Under the pieces are notes generated by a model. That model did not search any database. It had not been told where the DNA came from and saw only the letters and a list, made by a program, of their open reading frames with translations. Positions 16,730 through 26,169 of a stretch of 64,000 bases of DNA are shown piece by piece (position 1 is the first letter of the stretch; each line of letters begins with the position of its first letter). The stretch covers positions 1-64,000 of the forward strand of contig NZ_NUNF01000020.1 in NCBI RefSeq assembly GCF_002585305.1. Reading direction: 5' to 3'. Source of the stretch: Bacillus sp. AFS037270. Its GTDB lineage: Bacteria > Bacillota > Bacilli > Bacillales_B > DSM-18226. The position numbers were made by a program, and so were the translations under genes.

Positions 16730-17782
16730 TCATTTCCTTGTTTCCTTTCGTATAACAGGCGCAATTTCAGTTGCTAATCGTTCAATGTTCTCAGCAACCT
16801 TTTTATAAGGCATACCACCAATATCCATTTGTGCCATAAACCGTTGGTGACCAAACATCTCGTATTGGCGCATGATTTTTTCAATTATCTGCTGTGAGCT
16901 GCCAACAAAAAGGGCGGTTTCATTTCCAGAAACCTGTTCAAATTTTGCTCTTGAGAAAGTCTTATTTACCCCATGCTGAAGGTTAAGATGGTGCCAATAT
17001 GAATGATACAGGTAAAATTCTAATTTTGCCTGTTGATTTGTTTTTGAAATATAAGCGTGTCCTGTAACTGCAACCTTCAAATTTTCTGGAGCATGACCGG
17101 ATTCAGCAGCTGATTCTCGATATCGGTCAATAAACGGCTTATACAAGCTTGGATCGCCGCCTAGTATCGCTAGTGCCAATCCAGTGCCTAATTTACCCGC
17201 TCGTTCTGCACTTTTGAGTGTCCCTCCAACGCCAACCCATATTGGAATCTTCTGTTGAATAGGGCGCGGTGCGATTTCAGCATGCTTTAATGATGGACGA
17301 TAGCGACCATTCCACGTAACTATTTCCTTCTCATTTAGCTTTAGAAGAAGGTCTATGTGTTCTTGGAATAATTCATCATAATTATTTATATCGTATCCGA
17401 AAAGAGGATAGGAGTCTAAAAAAGCTCCCCGCCCTGTAATAATTTCTGCTCGGCCATTTGATATAAGATCTAGTGTTGCAAAATCCTCGAATAAATGAAC
17501 AGGATCAACGGTATTTAATACGGTCGTAGCACTTGTCAGTTAAATTCGCTTTGTGACTTGTGAAATCGCTGACAAGACGACAGGCGGAGATGACACGGCA
17601 TAATCTAAACGATGATGTTCTCCTATACCAAATACATCTAGCCCAGATTCATCTGCCATTTTTGCCGCATTAATTATTTCTTCAATTCGCTGCTTTGCAC
17701 TGATGGTTTTTCCAGTTAGTGGATTTGGGTATAAATCGGCTAATGAATAAACTCCAATCTCCATACTATTTGCAGACTGCAA
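16730..17782 (-). pseudogene. luciferase-like (LLM class) flavin monooxygenase, broken by one stop
   Basis: The reverse strand encodes a bacterial-luciferase-like oxidoreductase of about 350 residues: MEIGVYSLADLYPNP at the N terminus, DVFGIGEHHRLDYAVSSP, then a TAA at 17542-17540, then LTSATTVLNTVDPVHLFED and the C-terminal part including WVGVGGTLKSAERAG. The frame is otherwise continuous to 16730, so one in-frame TAA (after QVTKRI) is the only visible defect. A single AAA to TAA change would explain it. Likely start is TTG 17782, five bases after ggaggagag. Such enzymes oxidise aldehydes or other small organics using reduced flavin. A truncated 80-residue product is unlikely to work. Confidence 0.85.
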
Positions 17783-17900
17783 ATTACTCTCCTCCAAATG
17801 GTTTAAATTAGCTTTTTGCTTATTTTATTCAGATTTTTTTAAAAAGGAATTATTTAACTCAGAATCTTATTGACTATCAAAAAGTCTTGGTGTTAAATTC

Positions 17901-18170
17901 AAGTACCGTATTCTCCACTTCCTAACATGCTAAAAGCTGCTAGATATAAGCCTCATATCTGGTCTGTTGATGACCTGGAACAGGTCGATGTGAAACAGCT
18001 TGGTTTGAAGGGGTCTCCAACGATTGTCTCCAAGGTATAGGCGCCACAAAAACCGGCAGGTGGAAAAGGATTAGGGAGCTTCGAGGGATTTCAGTTAATA
18101 CACCAATTGGCGGAAACACTTGGGGGAGCGGTTGGTGCAAACAGGGATGTGGTGGAAGCGGGTTGGATTG
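17901..18170 (+). pseudogene. fused remnants of etfB and etfA
   Basis: Bases 17901-18060 match etfB 11703-11862 without gaps at roughly 89% identity; bases 18061-18170 match etfA 12622-12731 with only two differences. The 759 bases between these points are missing. The junction lies in gcagg-gga, a short string present in both genes (gcagggggaa in etfB, gcaggtggaa in etfA), as expected for deletion between short direct repeats. A stop (tag at 18038-18040) also breaks the etfB part. Sequence homologous to the 3' flank of the AraC fragment follows at 18173. Confidence 0.9.
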
Positions 18171-18197
18171 AAACCTAAAAGGAAAAAGCTTATTAAT

Positions 18198-19076
18198 TCA
18201 ACCTTTTCCTTTTACGCTCCTCATATGCTGTTTCCGATAGTTAAGTGGCGAAATACCATAAGTTTTTTTAAAAGCGCTTGAAAAATAGGGGCCAAAACTG
18301 AAACCACACTGTTCTGCGATTGATTGAATGGAATAATCTGTTTTTAAAAGCAAAATTCGTGCTTGCTCTAGACGATAAGTATTTAAATAATCTAGTGCAG
18401 TTACTTTATAGAATCTTTTCATATACTTAGCGATTGTGTTTTCATGAATATTAAATTGTTCTGCTAACATCGTATTTGTAATTGGCTTATGATAATGATC
18501 TCTTATAAATTGGGCCACTTTTTCTGAAATAATGTAACCGCTATCCTTTGCCATTCCTTGAGACTCCAATAGATTGATGAGAGAAAAAAAGCTAATCTGT
18601 ATATCCCAAAATGATAATTCTTTATTTTCATTCGTCGTAGCCAATAAAAGCTGATCTATTTTTTTGTAAATCTCCTCATAATCTACTAATTTACACTTTT
18701 TTTGTAACTGAAGGGTATAGTTGTGATTGTGAAAGTGTAAAGATGGGATTGGAATGTCTGATTTTAGTTTCCTCGGTTCATCACCTTCTGTATAGTAACT
18801 ATTTGTATAGAAATGCAGCCAATAAAATTCTGTTTCTTCATCTGTCGGGCGGGTCGAAAAATGGTGCTTCAAAGGCAGTAATACTAACATTTCGTTTTTA
18901 TTTACAGTAAAATCTTTCCCATTCTCCGTTAAGTAAAGCTTCCCCTTTTTTACAAAAATAATATCGAAATACTCCAAATCACTTCTATTCGGATGCGATG
19001 TCCCTTTTTCATATTTTGTGATATTCCCTTCTATAAAGATTGGGAAAGGAGGCACTGCAATTGACACGATTTCCAT
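18198..19076 (-). CDS. AraC-family regulator of the glycosidase/transporter genes
   Basis: The 292-residue regulator has an N-terminal sensing domain (about 1-180) and a C-terminal double helix-turn-helix (about 190-288) with LAEQFNIHENTIAKYMKRFY and SIQSIAEQCGFSFGPYFSSA. ATG 19076 follows agaggtgat; the longer upstream frame lacks a ribosome site. It is divergent from the glycosidase-like gene at 19333 and probably activates it in response to the sugar. Fifty bases of its 3' end are repeated at 13146-13195. Confidence 0.88.
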   Translation of the reverse strand: MEIVSIAVPPFPIFIEGNITKYEKGTSHPNRSDLEYFDIIFVKKGKLYLTENGKDFTVNKNEMLVLLPLKHHFSTRPTDEETEFYWLHFYTNSYYTEGDEPRKLKSDIPIPSLHFHNHNYTLQLQKKCKLVDYEEIYKKIDQLLLATTNENKELSFWDIQISFFSLINLLESQGMAKDSGYIISEKVAQFIRDHYHKPITNTMLAEQFNIHENTIAKYMKRFYKVTALDYLNTYRLEQARILLLKTDYSIQSIAEQCGFSFGPYFSSAFKKTYGISPLNYRKQHMRSVKGKG

Positions 19077-19233
19077 ACAAATCACCTCTATTTTTTCATC
19101 CTCTAACATTTATCTAAAGGCTTCCATATTTCAACATGTTCATTAGGAAAATTTTAAACCGTGTGAAATATCTTAAAAACTGATTAGAATACTTTATTTT
19201 CATTCCATCTATAGTTTGATATATTTTAGTAGC

Positions 19234-19248
19234 GGTTAACGCTTACAA
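19234..19248. promoter_or_regulatory. cre box (CcpA site)
   Basis: Read on the reverse strand, ttgtaagcgttaacc fits the cre consensus TGWAANCGNTNWCA at 13 of 14 positions. It lies 85 bases before the glycosidase-like gene and between it and the AraC gene, so glucose repression of either is plausible. Confidence 0.7.
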
Positions 19249-19332
19249 ATTATTATACCTTTGAATACTTATTAAAAACACAGTTAATTAGCCGTTTTCT
19301 TTTAGTAAACTTTTGAAAAGGAGGTAATTTTT

Positions 19333-21732
19333 TTGGAGAATAAACAATTCAGATTAGAAATTTCACCGAGTGGAAATTTGACAAATTTAGTATTAAAAGA
19401 GGATATTCATCAAATGAATTGGGTGATGAATTCATCATATCTTGACGATAGTGGATATGAAGAAAATGATAAATTGTTTGGAAATTTTTCTCTAAAAATA
19501 GATGGAAAAATACTAAGTAGTGTAGATATGTTCCCGACAATATCACGAGATGATGCACAAGCTACAGTCACTTATGCTTTTGAACAAATAGAAGTCAACA
19601 TGAAGTACGATTTAACACATTCACAAGATCGTCTTGTTTGGAATATCACTCTAAAAAATAGTACAGAAAACGAATTGAATATTACAGATTTTGCAATATG
19701 GTCCTCTTTTTCTTATGTGATGTACCGTATCAATGATCTGAACTTACAAACAAATCATTCTGCTGCTGTCTTTCCTTCGATCTCACACGACTATTCTAAG
19801 TTGGCGTGTGTTCGCAGAAGTAATGAGGCACCCCATTTAGGGATGTATCAAACGAAGGGACAAACGTTATCAGTAGGTACTTATTGTTCGTATAATAATC
19901 TATTTTTCGAAAGCGTTTCCCCTTCTTTAGATGGGCTGCTATTTCATCAATTAATTCTAGCAGGAGGATATCCAGAGAAGTTCGAAAATGCCGATTGGTT
20001 ACATGAAAAAAAGGGGTTTATTCTTCCAAGTTTAAGCGAAAAAGAATGGGAATACTCATTAGAGCCTTTTAAAAATCAAAGCGATTTTTATCTGATTGGA
20101 CAAAAGAATTATGGTCATCCTATTTTTGATTTCGAACCACTTGCCATTGCGGATCAAAATTATAAATTAGCTTTCGAATTACCAAAAGATAAGGATTTAA
20201 CCGATGCCTATTTCGAATATTTGGATGAGGCTGGTGAAAGAAAAAAAGAAAATATCTTTGCAGATATTAAACATGAAAAGGATAAACATCATGCTAACCT
20301 CATCTTCACTACACCTGGGGAGCATAAAATTACGATTGAAGTTGATAATCAAAATTATGATAGCGTTATCCTTAATGTAATGGAACCAATCAAAAGAACA
20401 ATTGAAAATCGTTCCTACTATATTAGTAATGTGTTGTTTAATGGGGAAAACAGTGAAACCCCTTACAGTTACTCACCTATTTCCAATCAGGGTGAATCTT
20501 TAGGGAAATTAAGTCTAGTGTTAAAAAATAATCTATTAGGAACGACGAATATCAAGGAAGTTCAAAAAGTAGAAGCAAGCTGCGTCTATTATATTCGTCA
20601 AAAGTGGTTCCAAAACGGTGATTTTACAAAACCAAACAAGTTATATGGTGATTTCTACCGTTGCATGGATTTCGAATATATTGCTCATGTCTTTTACCTT
20701 CTTTCACAGTTTGAAGAGAATATTTTACAGTTAAACCATCCGGATACTTACTTATCCTGGGCAGCTGACGTGTTCTCTTTACGGGTGAATCCTGATTTAC
20801 ATGATAACCACCGAGGAAAAGAAGAAGCAGGAATGTTAGGCGTGTTTTTCTTGTACATTGATGAATTAATGGAAGAGCTTAAAACTCGTGGACTAACGGA
20901 GAAATATGAGGAAATCAGTTCTTTGTGGTTAAAGATCGCGCAGAATGTAGCTATTAATAGCAAAACTTATAAAGCGGCAGTTACTGAGCATTTCTATGAT
21001 AATGCTGGATTTGGGCCTGCAACAGGAGCATTAGCTAAGACAAATCATTTCGATGCAGCCAAAAAATATGGGGAATTAGTCATTGCAAATATCGGCTTTT
21101 CAAATGATTTCCGTGCGCAAAGCCCTGATCGCTGGTGGGAAGCCTTATCTTATATGATTCATTCCTTATGGGGAGGAGTGACAGCTGCAGCATGTTTAAA
21201 AGCTTACGAAGAATTACATGATAGTAGATACTTAAAAGCTGCCTATCGTGCAACTATCGGTATTCTTTACTGCTATGATACAAATGCAAAAGCTACAGAT
21301 ACGATACTAACAACTGGGGAAGCAGCTTCAACCTATAGTATAGCAGGACCTCATATCAATAGGCCTGACTTATCTCGAAACAGATTCGGCCAGTCGACTT
21401 TCTATAGAGATGGGGGAATCTTTACTCGTTTATTTACGAAAGAAGAAGAAACGGCTGATTGGGACATGGGCGAAGAACTAGTTGCCTATTTAGATGGATT
21501 TGGAAAGAAGACATTCCTATATGAAGAAAATGGAATCGTTTCCATTGTGAATGGCTCTATCGAAGAGACTGACGAAGGACTTTTAATTACTAGTTATGCA
21601 CCTTACCCGACTGAATATCACTTTTATGACGGAAATTTACATTTTACTTCAGAAAATGGAGAATCTATACCACAGCTATTATTAGTCGATGGGGAATTTA
21701 AAAAAATAAAAGAATTACTAACTAGGGAGTGA
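19333..21732 (+). CDS. large glycosidase-like protein (possible DUF5695 / six-hairpin fold)
   Basis: The 799-residue protein has no signal peptide. Its C-terminal half (about 430-720) is rich in paired helices and aromatic motifs (RRWWEALSY-like PDRWWEALSYMIHSLWGG near 602-618; HFYDNAGFGPATG near 553-565), which suggests an alpha/alpha-barrel glycosidase or lyase. I associate it with DUF5695-type proteins, but the substrate is unknown. It starts with TTG 19333 behind aaaggaggtaat. It is followed five bases later by a GPH-type sugar transporter and is divergent from an AraC regulator, so intracellular breakdown of an imported oligosaccharide is the natural inference. A decayed partial copy lies at 13196-13811. 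Confidence 0.65.
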   Translation: MENKQFRLEISPSGNLTNLVLKEDIHQMNWVMNSSYLDDSGYEENDKLFGNFSLKIDGKILSSVDMFPTISRDDAQATVTYAFEQIEVNMKYDLTHSQDRLVWNITLKNSTENELNITDFAIWSSFSYVMYRINDLNLQTNHSAAVFPSISHDYSKLACVRRSNEAPHLGMYQTKGQTLSVGTYCSYNNLFFESVSPSLDGLLFHQLILAGGYPEKFENADWLHEKKGFILPSLSEKEWEYSLEPFKNQSDFYLIGQKNYGHPIFDFEPLAIADQNYKLAFELPKDKDLTDAYFEYLDEAGERKKENIFADIKHEKDKHHANLIFTTPGEHKITIEVDNQNYDSVILNVMEPIKRTIENRSYYISNVLFNGENSETPYSYSPISNQGESLGKLSLVLKNNLLGTTNIKEVQKVEASCVYYIRQKWFQNGDFTKPNKLYGDFYRCMDFEYIAHVFYLLSQFEENILQLNHPDTYLSWAADVFSLRVNPDLHDNHRGKEEAGMLGVFFLYIDELMEELKTRGLTEKYEEISSLWLKIAQNVAINSKTYKAAVTEHFYDNAGFGPATGALAKTNHFDAAKKYGELVIANIGFSNDFRAQSPDRWWEALSYMIHSLWGGVTAAACLKAYEELHDSRYLKAAYRATIGILYCYDTNAKATDTILTTGEAASTYSIAGPHINRPDLSRNRFGQSTFYRDGGIFTRLFTKEEETADWDMGEELVAYLDGFGKKTFLYEENGIVSIVNGSIEETDEGLLITSYAPYPTEYHFYDGNLHFTSENGESIPQLLLVDGEFKKIKELLTRE

Positions 21733-21737
21733 GATGA

Positions 21738-23107
21738 ATGATGGAGGGAAACACAGCGAAAAAATTAGAAATCGGTATAAATGAAGAGACTAACTCCAAA
21801 TTGTCTTTAAATCGAGTATTAGCTTACGCTAGTACAGACACGGCTGGTAATTTACTATATTGTACACTTACTAGTTTTATTATGTATTTTTATACGGATG
21901 TTTTTGGAATTTCGATCGCTTCAGCCGGATTAATTCTGCTTATTGCGCGTATCTTTGACGCTTTGGATGCACCTATTTGGGGATTAGTCATAGACCACAC
22001 ACGAACAAAATGGGGAAAAATCGTCCCTATTGGCTATGGCTATCCGTTCCTTTTGGGCTCATGGTATTTTTAGCTTTTTTAGCTCCAGATTTATCAGCTA
22101 GTGCCAAGTTTACCTATGCTTTAATCACTTACATTCTTGCTGGAGTCGTCTATACAGGTATTGGAACACCTATCACTGCGATTTTACCAAATTTAACAAA
22201 TAACTCTACTAAACGTGTTCGTTTAAATTCTTGGAGAAGTAATGGTGGAATGATTGGTTATTTAATTACTGCTTCATTCACTTTACCACTTGTCGAGTTT
22301 TTTGGTAAAGGGAATGATAAATTCGGTTTTCAAGTCACCGTAGGCATTTCCGCCGTGATTGCGATTGCCTTACTGCTCTTTGCTTTTGCTGGAACGAAAG
22401 AAATCAATACAAAAAGTATCAAATCGATTCCTATTAAGCAAAGCTTCGGAGCAGTGAAGGGAAATTGGCCTTGGATTACTTTGGTTCTTGCTTTTATCTT
22501 CTATTGGTTAGGTAATACAGCTAGAACTTCAACAGTTATATATTATTCAGAATATAATCTTGGTAATAAAAACTTAGCATCAATCTTAAACGGGCTTGTC
22601 GTTTTTCAAATGGTATCGATCACGATTCTCCCATTTATTGTTAAAAGATTTCTGAAAACGCATACCCAGATCATAGGATTTGCGATTGCGGCCATAGGCC
22701 AAGTTATTATTGCTTTTGCTGGAAGTAGTGCATCGATGATAATCTTTGGATGGGTAGTAGCATCTCTTGGAACGGGTATTGCTGTAACATTACCATTTGC
22801 CATGTTATCTGATACGGTTGATTACGGAGAATGGAAAACAGGTATTCGTGCAAGCGGATTCTTAACTGCCATCGGCAGCTCGTTCTGTATCAAATTAGGA
22901 TCTGGATTAGGCAGTTTTATCCCTTCTATCATTATGGAAAAAGCAGGCTATGTGGCAAATGTAACTCAATCGGCTACTTCTTTAGCTGCAATTAAATTTT
23001 GCTTTACCTGGTTGCCGGCTATCTTCTTTATTGTTGGAGCGATTATTATGCTGAACTACACCAAATACGAAAAGAATGAAGCGAATGTTCGCAATCAGTT
23101 GTCATAG
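21738..23107 (+). pseudogene. GPH-family sugar transporter with a frameshift
   Basis: The first frame (21738-22073) encodes the N terminus through DHTRTKWGK; the rest, NRPYWLWLSVPFGL onward, continues in the -1 frame to 23107. Joined, they give a normal 456-residue transporter with about 12 membrane segments, including the family motifs DALDAPIWGLVIDHTRTKWGK and DTVDYGEWKTG. The shift falls in the five-A run at 22016-22020 after tgggg; one missing A explains it. The bases G GGA AAA in the zero frame also form a slippery heptamer, but no strong downstream structure was seen. Sequencing error, real mutation or, less likely, programmed shifting remain open. Neighbours suggest a glycoside substrate. 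Confidence 0.8.
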
Positions 23108-23483
23108 GGGATGGCTTTCTGTTCTTTTAGGAGCAGGGGGTGATTCCCTGTTCTTGTTTGAAACATATATTGTAATTCTTGAAAATAATTTGATAACAAA
23201 TTTGCATATTTAATTTCACTTTTTCTATACTAGTTTTACCTTATGACATGAGAATAGTAATAAAAAACAGACAGAATTTTATTACTTCTGTCTGTTTCTA
23301 TTCGGCTACTAAGCATTACGCACACATCAGAGATAGAGACTCTACGGCACTCCCCATCAGTTGTTTGAAGATAAATGGAGGGAAAAGGCCCTCCAATTTT
23401 ATTAATTTTAATACTTATTTTATGATATACCTCCTTCATTTAAGGGTATTTAATAGTAAAACATTCTTAAGGAGGATTTATCA
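23108..23483. other. gap with two orphan hairpins
   Basis: Two strong hairpins are present: aaacagacagaa/ttctgtctgttt (23265-23297, perfect 12 bp, better T tail on the reverse strand) and tggaggg/ccctcca (23376-23395) followed by ttttatt. No gene lies between them, so genes may have been lost here. The short region around 23127-23155 forms a weak hairpin that may end the transporter message. Confidence 0.5.
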
Positions 23484-23624
23484 ATGCAAGAACTATTTAA
23501 CTATGGTTTTCTATTCGGACCTGGAGATAATCTATATGGAAAAGATAAACAGGCTGATCAAGTGAAGAATAGGATTGAAAAAGGGATGTTAATCAATAAC
23601 AAAACAAACGCAGAACAGATATAG
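23484..23624 (+). CDS. 46-residue small protein
   Basis: ATG 23484 follows a perfect aaggagg at eight bases. The 46-codon product begins MQELFNYGFLFGPGDNLYG and ends in a charged stretch NRIEKGMLINNKTNAEQI. Its stop is separated by one base from the TTG that opens the UbiB-family gene, so the two are probably translated together. No family was recognised. Confidence 0.6.
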   Translation: MQELFNYGFLFGPGDNLYGKDKQADQVKNRIEKGMLINNKTNAEQI

Positions 23625-23625
23625 G

Positions 23626-25308
23626 TTGCATATGGGGACAAATGGAATTAGACGTTTGAATCGATATAGAGAAATAGTTTCCTTGTTGGTTAAACACGGG
23701 TTTGGTTACATCGTCCAAGAAGTCGGTTTAACCGATACCCTTACGTTAAAAGACCGGTTAATGGCAGATTTTAAACAGGGGAATTCGAAGGAAATGGGAT
23801 ACCGCTTACGCCATTTATTAGAGGAGCTTGGCCCGACGTTTATTAAGTTAGGCCAGCTCCTTAGTATTAGGAGTGACCTATTACCAGTTGAAGTTATTCG
23901 TGAATTGGAACTGCTTCAGGATCATGTCAATCAAGTTTCAATTAATGAGATTAAGGATAAAATCCAGCTCGAATTCGGACAGTCGGTGGAGGATGTATTT
24001 GTTCGCTTTAATGAAACACCGGTCGGGTCTGCTTCCATCGGCCAAGTTCATGAAGCGGTACTGCCAACCGGCCAGGAGGTAATGGTAAAGGTACAGCGGC
24101 CAAAAATAACCGAAACGGTTTTTGCGGACCTTGAATTAATAAAGGACCTATCTAAGATGATGGAAAACCACTACGATTGGGCGGAACAATACCATATAAC
24201 AGATTTGATGGATGAGCTGTCAGAATCGATCAAAAATGAACTGGATTACATGGAGGAAGGCCGGAATACCGAAACAATTCAGCTTCAATTTGAAAACCAT
24301 AACGGCATAAAAGTCCCCGAAATTTATTGGGATTACACTACAGCCAAAATACTTACTATGGAACGGATCGAAGGAATAAAAATTACCGAGATCCAGCAGC
24401 TTAACCTAAACCAGGAGGAAAAAAGACAGATTGCTGATAGGTTAGTAGAATCGTTTGTTACCCAAATTTTAAGGGAGGGTTTCTTTCATGGAGACCCTCA
24501 TCCTGGTAACATTCTTTACAATCCTAATACACAGCAGCTGGGGTTCATTGATTTAGGGCAGATAGGCAGATTATCTTCGAGAAAAAGATATGATGTGACC
24601 ACATTGATGATCGGTCTTATGAACGAAGATACTGATTTAATAGTGAAGGCTATGTACAGGCTTACCTATGTCCCCTTATCGGTGGATGATAAACAATTTT
24701 ATGATGATATGGACAGAATCAGAAAAAAATTCAGCCATACCCCTTTAGGAGAATTGAATTTTGGTTTGACGATCAACGAACTCTTTTCGGTTGCACATAA
24801 TCATCAGATTTATATCCCAACTGACTTCATGATGCTGGGTAAAACTTTAATAACGTTAGAGGGAATTGCTTCAGATATTGATCCTTCATTAAACCTGCTT
24901 GAACTGGCCAAGCCTTACGCTCAACAACTTTTGGTAGAACGCTATAATCCTGTCAAATTTGGAAAAAGGCTTTTGACCGATGCAGAGGATATGGCTGAAA
25001 GCTTTACGAAAATTCCTGGCCAGCTTGAGGAAGTTCTTCAGAAAACTTCCGAAGGGGACTTAAAGGTGAAAATTAGTGTACATGAGCTTGATGATATTTT
25101 TACAAAAATTGATCGCTTAAGCAACAAATTTTCGTTTAGTTTAACACTGCTCGCCTTTAGTATCGTGGTTTTGGGTCTAATCGTTGGGGCCACTTTTGGA
25201 TCCAACACCATTCTAACCAGTATACATGCTCTCGAGGTTGGCTTTGTGATTGCGTTCTTAATGTTTTTATGGATTATTTATTCCATCATTAAAACGGGCC
25301 GCTTTTAA
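23626..25308 (+). CDS. UbiB/ABC1-family atypical kinase
   Basis: The 560-residue protein is an AarF/UbiB/ABC1-family kinase-like ATPase. The signature KLGQ lies at 74-77, the Ala-rich loop replacement GSASIGQVHEA at 134-144, the catalytic segment FHGDPHPGNIL near 285-295 and IDLGQIG near 307-313. Two membrane helices end the protein (about 500-555). Relatives support ubiquinone synthesis in proteobacteria; menaquinone-using bacilli also have them, with roles in lipid handling that are poorly known. It may start at TTG 23626 or ATG 23632, both without their own ribosome site, consistent with coupling to the small gene before it. A terminator follows. Confidence 0.9.
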   Translation: MHMGTNGIRRLNRYREIVSLLVKHGFGYIVQEVGLTDTLTLKDRLMADFKQGNSKEMGYRLRHLLEELGPTFIKLGQLLSIRSDLLPVEVIRELELLQDHVNQVSINEIKDKIQLEFGQSVEDVFVRFNETPVGSASIGQVHEAVLPTGQEVMVKVQRPKITETVFADLELIKDLSKMMENHYDWAEQYHITDLMDELSESIKNELDYMEEGRNTETIQLQFENHNGIKVPEIYWDYTTAKILTMERIEGIKITEIQQLNLNQEEKRQIADRLVESFVTQILREGFFHGDPHPGNILYNPNTQQLGFIDLGQIGRLSSRKRYDVTTLMIGLMNEDTDLIVKAMYRLTYVPLSVDDKQFYDDMDRIRKKFSHTPLGELNFGLTINELFSVAHNHQIYIPTDFMMLGKTLITLEGIASDIDPSLNLLELAKPYAQQLLVERYNPVKFGKRLLTDAEDMAESFTKIPGQLEEVLQKTSEGDLKVKISVHELDDIFTKIDRLSNKFSFSLTLLAFSIVVLGLIVGATFGSNTILTSIHALEVGFVIAFLMFLWIIYSIIKTGRF

Positions 25309-25331
25309 CTGCTCTTCTTCGCATTAAAATA

Positions 25332-25361
25332 CCCGGGAAGGCTAACTTCCCGGGGCATTTT
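25332..25361. terminator. bidirectional terminator
   Basis: The perfect arms cccgggaag and cttcccggg with loop gctaa lie between the convergent UbiB-family and DUF2188 genes; T-rich bases occur on both sides. Confidence 0.8.
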
Positions 25362-25629
25362 AAGATTCCATGTAATTATGCTGTTGTTCAATTTTACCGT
25401 CATCATCATGAATGTATGCGATTGTTTTAGATTCTTCTGCCATCCGTTTGGCTTCTTTTATAGCCTCACTCTTTGAATCTTTTGTGCAGGCTGGTTCCTG
25501 CCTGCCCTCAATCTTCACCGCCCAGCTCTCTTCGTCATGGGGAACTACATGGAACCTTGCATCATCGGTCCCAGCTCTCTCTTTAAAATATTGGTCACGG
25601 TCAATTTGGTTATCTCTTTTATTTGTCAT
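25360..25629 (-). CDS. DUF2188-domain stress protein
   Basis: The 89-residue soluble protein contains FHVVPHDEESWAVKIEG and SEAIKEAKRMAEESKTIAYIHDDDGKI, the DUF2188 layout (two strands, a helix, a final strand pair). The function of this family is unknown. ATG 25629 follows ggaggtaaaccc. A sigma-B-type promoter lies 41 bases upstream, so it is probably a general stress protein. Confidence 0.85.
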   Translation of the reverse strand: MTNKRDNQIDRDQYFKERAGTDDARFHVVPHDEESWAVKIEGRQEPACTKDSKSEAIKEAKRMAEESKTIAYIHDDDGKIEQQHNYMES

Positions 25630-25669
25630 GGGTTTACCTCCAAGTATAATTTTTTCTTATACCTTACAT

Positions 25670-25694
25670 TTACCCGATTGACGAAATCAGAAAC
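25670..25694 (-). promoter_or_regulatory. sigma-B-type promoter of the DUF2188 gene
   Basis: On the reverse strand GTTTCT (25694-25689), 13 bases and GGGTAA (25675-25670) match the sigma-B pattern. Confidence 0.7.
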
Positions 25695-26169
25695 CTAACC
25701 ATCATTCCTAAAAAACGATAATAAGGTCAGTTACGATAGAGAATTATGAGTTAAGTCAGGAAATGGGCATTCGGTCTTTTTTCTATTTATTAGTCAAATT
25801 GAGTCGTTTAACCTATAAGAGTCCTTGATAATCTTTATTATCAAGGACTTTTTTTATAACAGAAATATTGGGAAGAAATGGCACAGGTGAATAGGTGGCA
25901 TCTTCTTCTAGTTTATCGTGATCAGATTCCCAAAAGACTTTTTTTAGAATTTGTAAAATTTAAAAGGTTACACACCCATTCAAAATATACAAATAAACAT
26001 AAAATATATGGAGTTTTTAAAAGAAACTTTTCGAAGTTGTATGAAGACAAGCTGCGATAAAGTATTAAGTAACTATTTACATTCCTTTTGAATTCTTTGA
26101 GCAGATATCATCTGGTGTAAAAGATTATTTAATAACATCCACTTTAAGGATGGATGCAAAAGGGGGACG
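25695..26169. other. gap with one orphan terminator
   Basis: A perfect 12-bp hairpin (agtccttgataa/ttatcaaggact, 25820-25849) with eight T has no gene in front of it on this strand. A 60-codon frame at 25878-26060 lacks a convincing ribosome site and coding character. No promoter for the sugar operon could be picked with confidence. Confidence 0.5.
25820..25856 (+). terminator. orphan terminator
   Basis: A perfect 12-bp stem, 6-base loop and T run. It may mark the end of a deleted gene or insulate the sugar operon. Confidence 0.8.

Noticed and set aside
22011..22080. Programmed -1 frameshifting as the default explanation for the transporter
   Set aside because: The heptamer is present, but I saw no stable downstream hairpin or upstream Shine-Dalgarno-like stimulator, and no transporter of this family is known to me to use frameshifting. 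Kept only as an alternative.
25878..26060. 60-codon plus-strand frame before rfbF
   Set aside because: Weak ribosome site, no recognisable features, and AT-rich intergenic composition.
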